A DNA stretch of 16,087 bases from an uncultured Methylococcaceae bacterium (GTDB lineage Bacteria; Pseudomonadota; Gammaproteobacteria; Methylococcales; Methylomonadaceae): assembly GCA_903903765.1 (NCBI GenBank), contig CAIVAH010000234.1:1-16087 (forward strand), given 5' to 3'. Numbering within the stretch: the first letter of the stretch is position 1; every line of letters starts with the position of its first letter. Below, in pieces: positions 15,024 through 16,087 of the stretch. Below the pieces are notes generated by a model, which was not told the DNA's origin, searched no databases, and worked only from the letters and a program-made list of their open reading frames with translations. The position numbers were made by a program, and so were the translations under genes.

Positions 15024-16087
15024 ATGAAATTTTGTTCCACAATCGTTGTTTGTTTGATCTTAGTGCTGATGGGTCAAGCTAATGCCACAATATATAAAAT
15101 GCCATCAAGACCGGGCGATAGAGTAGTAGCGCTAGTTCCAGAAGAAACACTCACTATTACTTCGGATCACGATCAGACCTTATTGGATATCGCGAGACGA
15201 TTTAATTTAGGGCAAACAGAAATTGTTACTATCAACCCAGATTTAGATCGTTGGTTGATTAAAACAGGTGATGCGGTGCGTTTACCTAATAGACGTATTC
15301 TCCCTGATGGTCCACATGATGGTATTACGTTAAATATTGCAGAATATCGGATGTATTATTATCCAGCGAGTGCACCGGGTACGGTTCGGTCTTATGCCCA
15401 TGGTGTGGGTCGTCAAGATTGGCAAACTCCATTGGGTAAAACTTCAGTTGCAAAAAAAGTGAAGGATCCCGCGTGGCATCCACCTGAGTCTATTAGGCGA
15501 GAACATGCTGCCAATGGTGATTTTTTGCCAGAGGTTGTGCCACCAGGTATTCATAATCCCTTGGGTGCTTATGCGCTATATTTAAATTTACCCGGTGATT
15601 ATCGTATTCATGGCACGGACATCGATAAAATATTTGGTATCGGTATGCAGATTACGCATGGTTGTGTGCGCACTTATCCCGAGGATATTGAGGCTTTATA
15701 TAATTCAGTAGAGATCGGTACTCCGGTTTATATCGTTAAACAGCCCATTAAAGTAGGGTGGTTAGATAATACGCTTTATATAGAAGCACATCCTGATTTA
15801 GAGGGCGAAGAAAAAACGCAAGATCAACGTTTTGAGATTGCCTTAGCTTTAATTAAAAAAGCTAATGGTGGTGAATCTCCTGATTTTGATCAAGCGGCTT
15901 TAAATAAAGCCTTAACTGATATTGATGGTGTGCCAGTTGCCATTTATGAAGGTGTTGCTCCCGAAGTTGTGCCGCCACCTGCTCCAGCACCTGCACTTGC
16001 AAATGCTTCTTTAGCCAGCAATAAGAAAGAACCTGCAAAACCAGGAAAAAAAGCGGTAAAGACTAAAAAAGCAGAAGCTGTGGCTAC
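15024..16087 (+). CDS. Exported L,D-transpeptidase (YkuD family) with LysM-like region, 3' end outside the window
   Basis: The frame from ATG 15024 is open to the window edge, giving 354 residues. A signal peptide (1-21) has hydrophobic STIVVCLILVLMG and cleavage after ANA. Residues 42-88 resemble a LysM-like unit (LDIARRFNLGQTEIVTINPDL...GDAVRLP). The YkuD catalytic domain follows (about 100-238), with TPLGKTSV (135-142), H196 in IHGT and the active-site stretch THGCVRTYPEDI (211-222), with Cys214 and R216. This is the ErfK/YbiS/YcfS/YnhG group, which makes 3-3 peptidoglycan crosslinks or attaches proteins to peptidoglycan in the periplasm. From about 315 the tail is rich in Pro, Ala and Lys. 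The start has no good ribosome site but is needed for the signal peptide. Confidence 0.93.
   Translation, partial: MKFCSTIVVCLILVLMGQANATIYKMPSRPGDRVVALVPEETLTITSDHDQTLLDIARRFNLGQTEIVTINPDLDRWLIKTGDAVRLPNRRILPDGPHDGITLNIAEYRMYYYPASAPGTVRSYAHGVGRQDWQTPLGKTSVAKKVKDPAWHPPESIRREHAANGDFLPEVVPPGIHNPLGAYALYLNLPGDYRIHGTDIDKIFGIGMQITHGCVRTYPEDIEALYNSVEIGTPVYIVKQPIKVGWLDNTLYIEAHPDLEGEEKTQDQRFEIALALIKKANGGESPDFDQAALNKALTDIDGVPVAIYEGVAPEVVPPPAPAPALANASLASNKKEPAKPGKKAVKTKKAEAVA

Overview
The window reads as a gammaproteobacterial chromosome segment of low GC (estimated by eye at about 40%). The protein set is closest in my memory to Pseudomonas/E. coli-type enzymes, and the base composition and gene pairings (nadB divergent from rpoE-rseA-mucD; alaC-hom-thrC) would fit the Methylococcales. 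That lineage call is an inference, since no genus-diagnostic gene is present. Almost everything is core metabolism and envelope biogenesis. I see no CRISPR array, tRNA, rRNA, insertion sequence or phage gene.

Layout. (1) 1-1500, the accessory end: a minus-strand SAM-dependent methyltransferase cut by the window edge, then about 490 bases without a gene that hold a regular array of TTTGTAA-N7-TTACAAA dyads at 41/42-base spacing. A plus-strand gene of a poorly characterised family with a fibronectin-III-like C-terminus follows, ended by a strong hairpin shared with the convergent nadB. (2) 1505-5890, NAD synthesis and envelope stress: nadB (minus) is divergent from rpoE/algU, rseA/mucA and a mucD/degP periplasmic protease, closed by a clean GAAA-loop terminator. 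The rpoE reading frame is broken at a G5 run close to its start. mucB/rseB and mucC/rseC are not between rseA and mucD. (3) 5972-8025: prmB (ribosomal protein L3 glutamine methylation) and aroC (chorismate synthase), one base apart. (4) 8061-11300: an MFS permease, then lpxK, a Trm112-like small protein and kdsB, tightly overlapped. This is a lipid A/Kdo unit that makes the inner part of lipopolysaccharide. (5) 11337-14980: alaC, hom and thrC, an amino-acid block for alanine/glutamate exchange and the homoserine/threonine branch, without thrB. (6) 15024 to the edge: an exported L,D-transpeptidase with an Ala/Pro/Lys-rich tail, incomplete at the window end.

How the parts fit: rpoE-rseA-mucD, lpxK-kdsB and the L,D-transpeptidase all serve the cell envelope (stress sensing, LPS core/lipid A, peptidoglycan crosslinking). 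aroC, alaC, hom and thrC are amino-acid biosynthesis.

I did not find a convincing new multi-gene system. The two observations most worth checking are the helically phased dyad array (388-631) and the one-base frameshift in rpoE (3303-3307).
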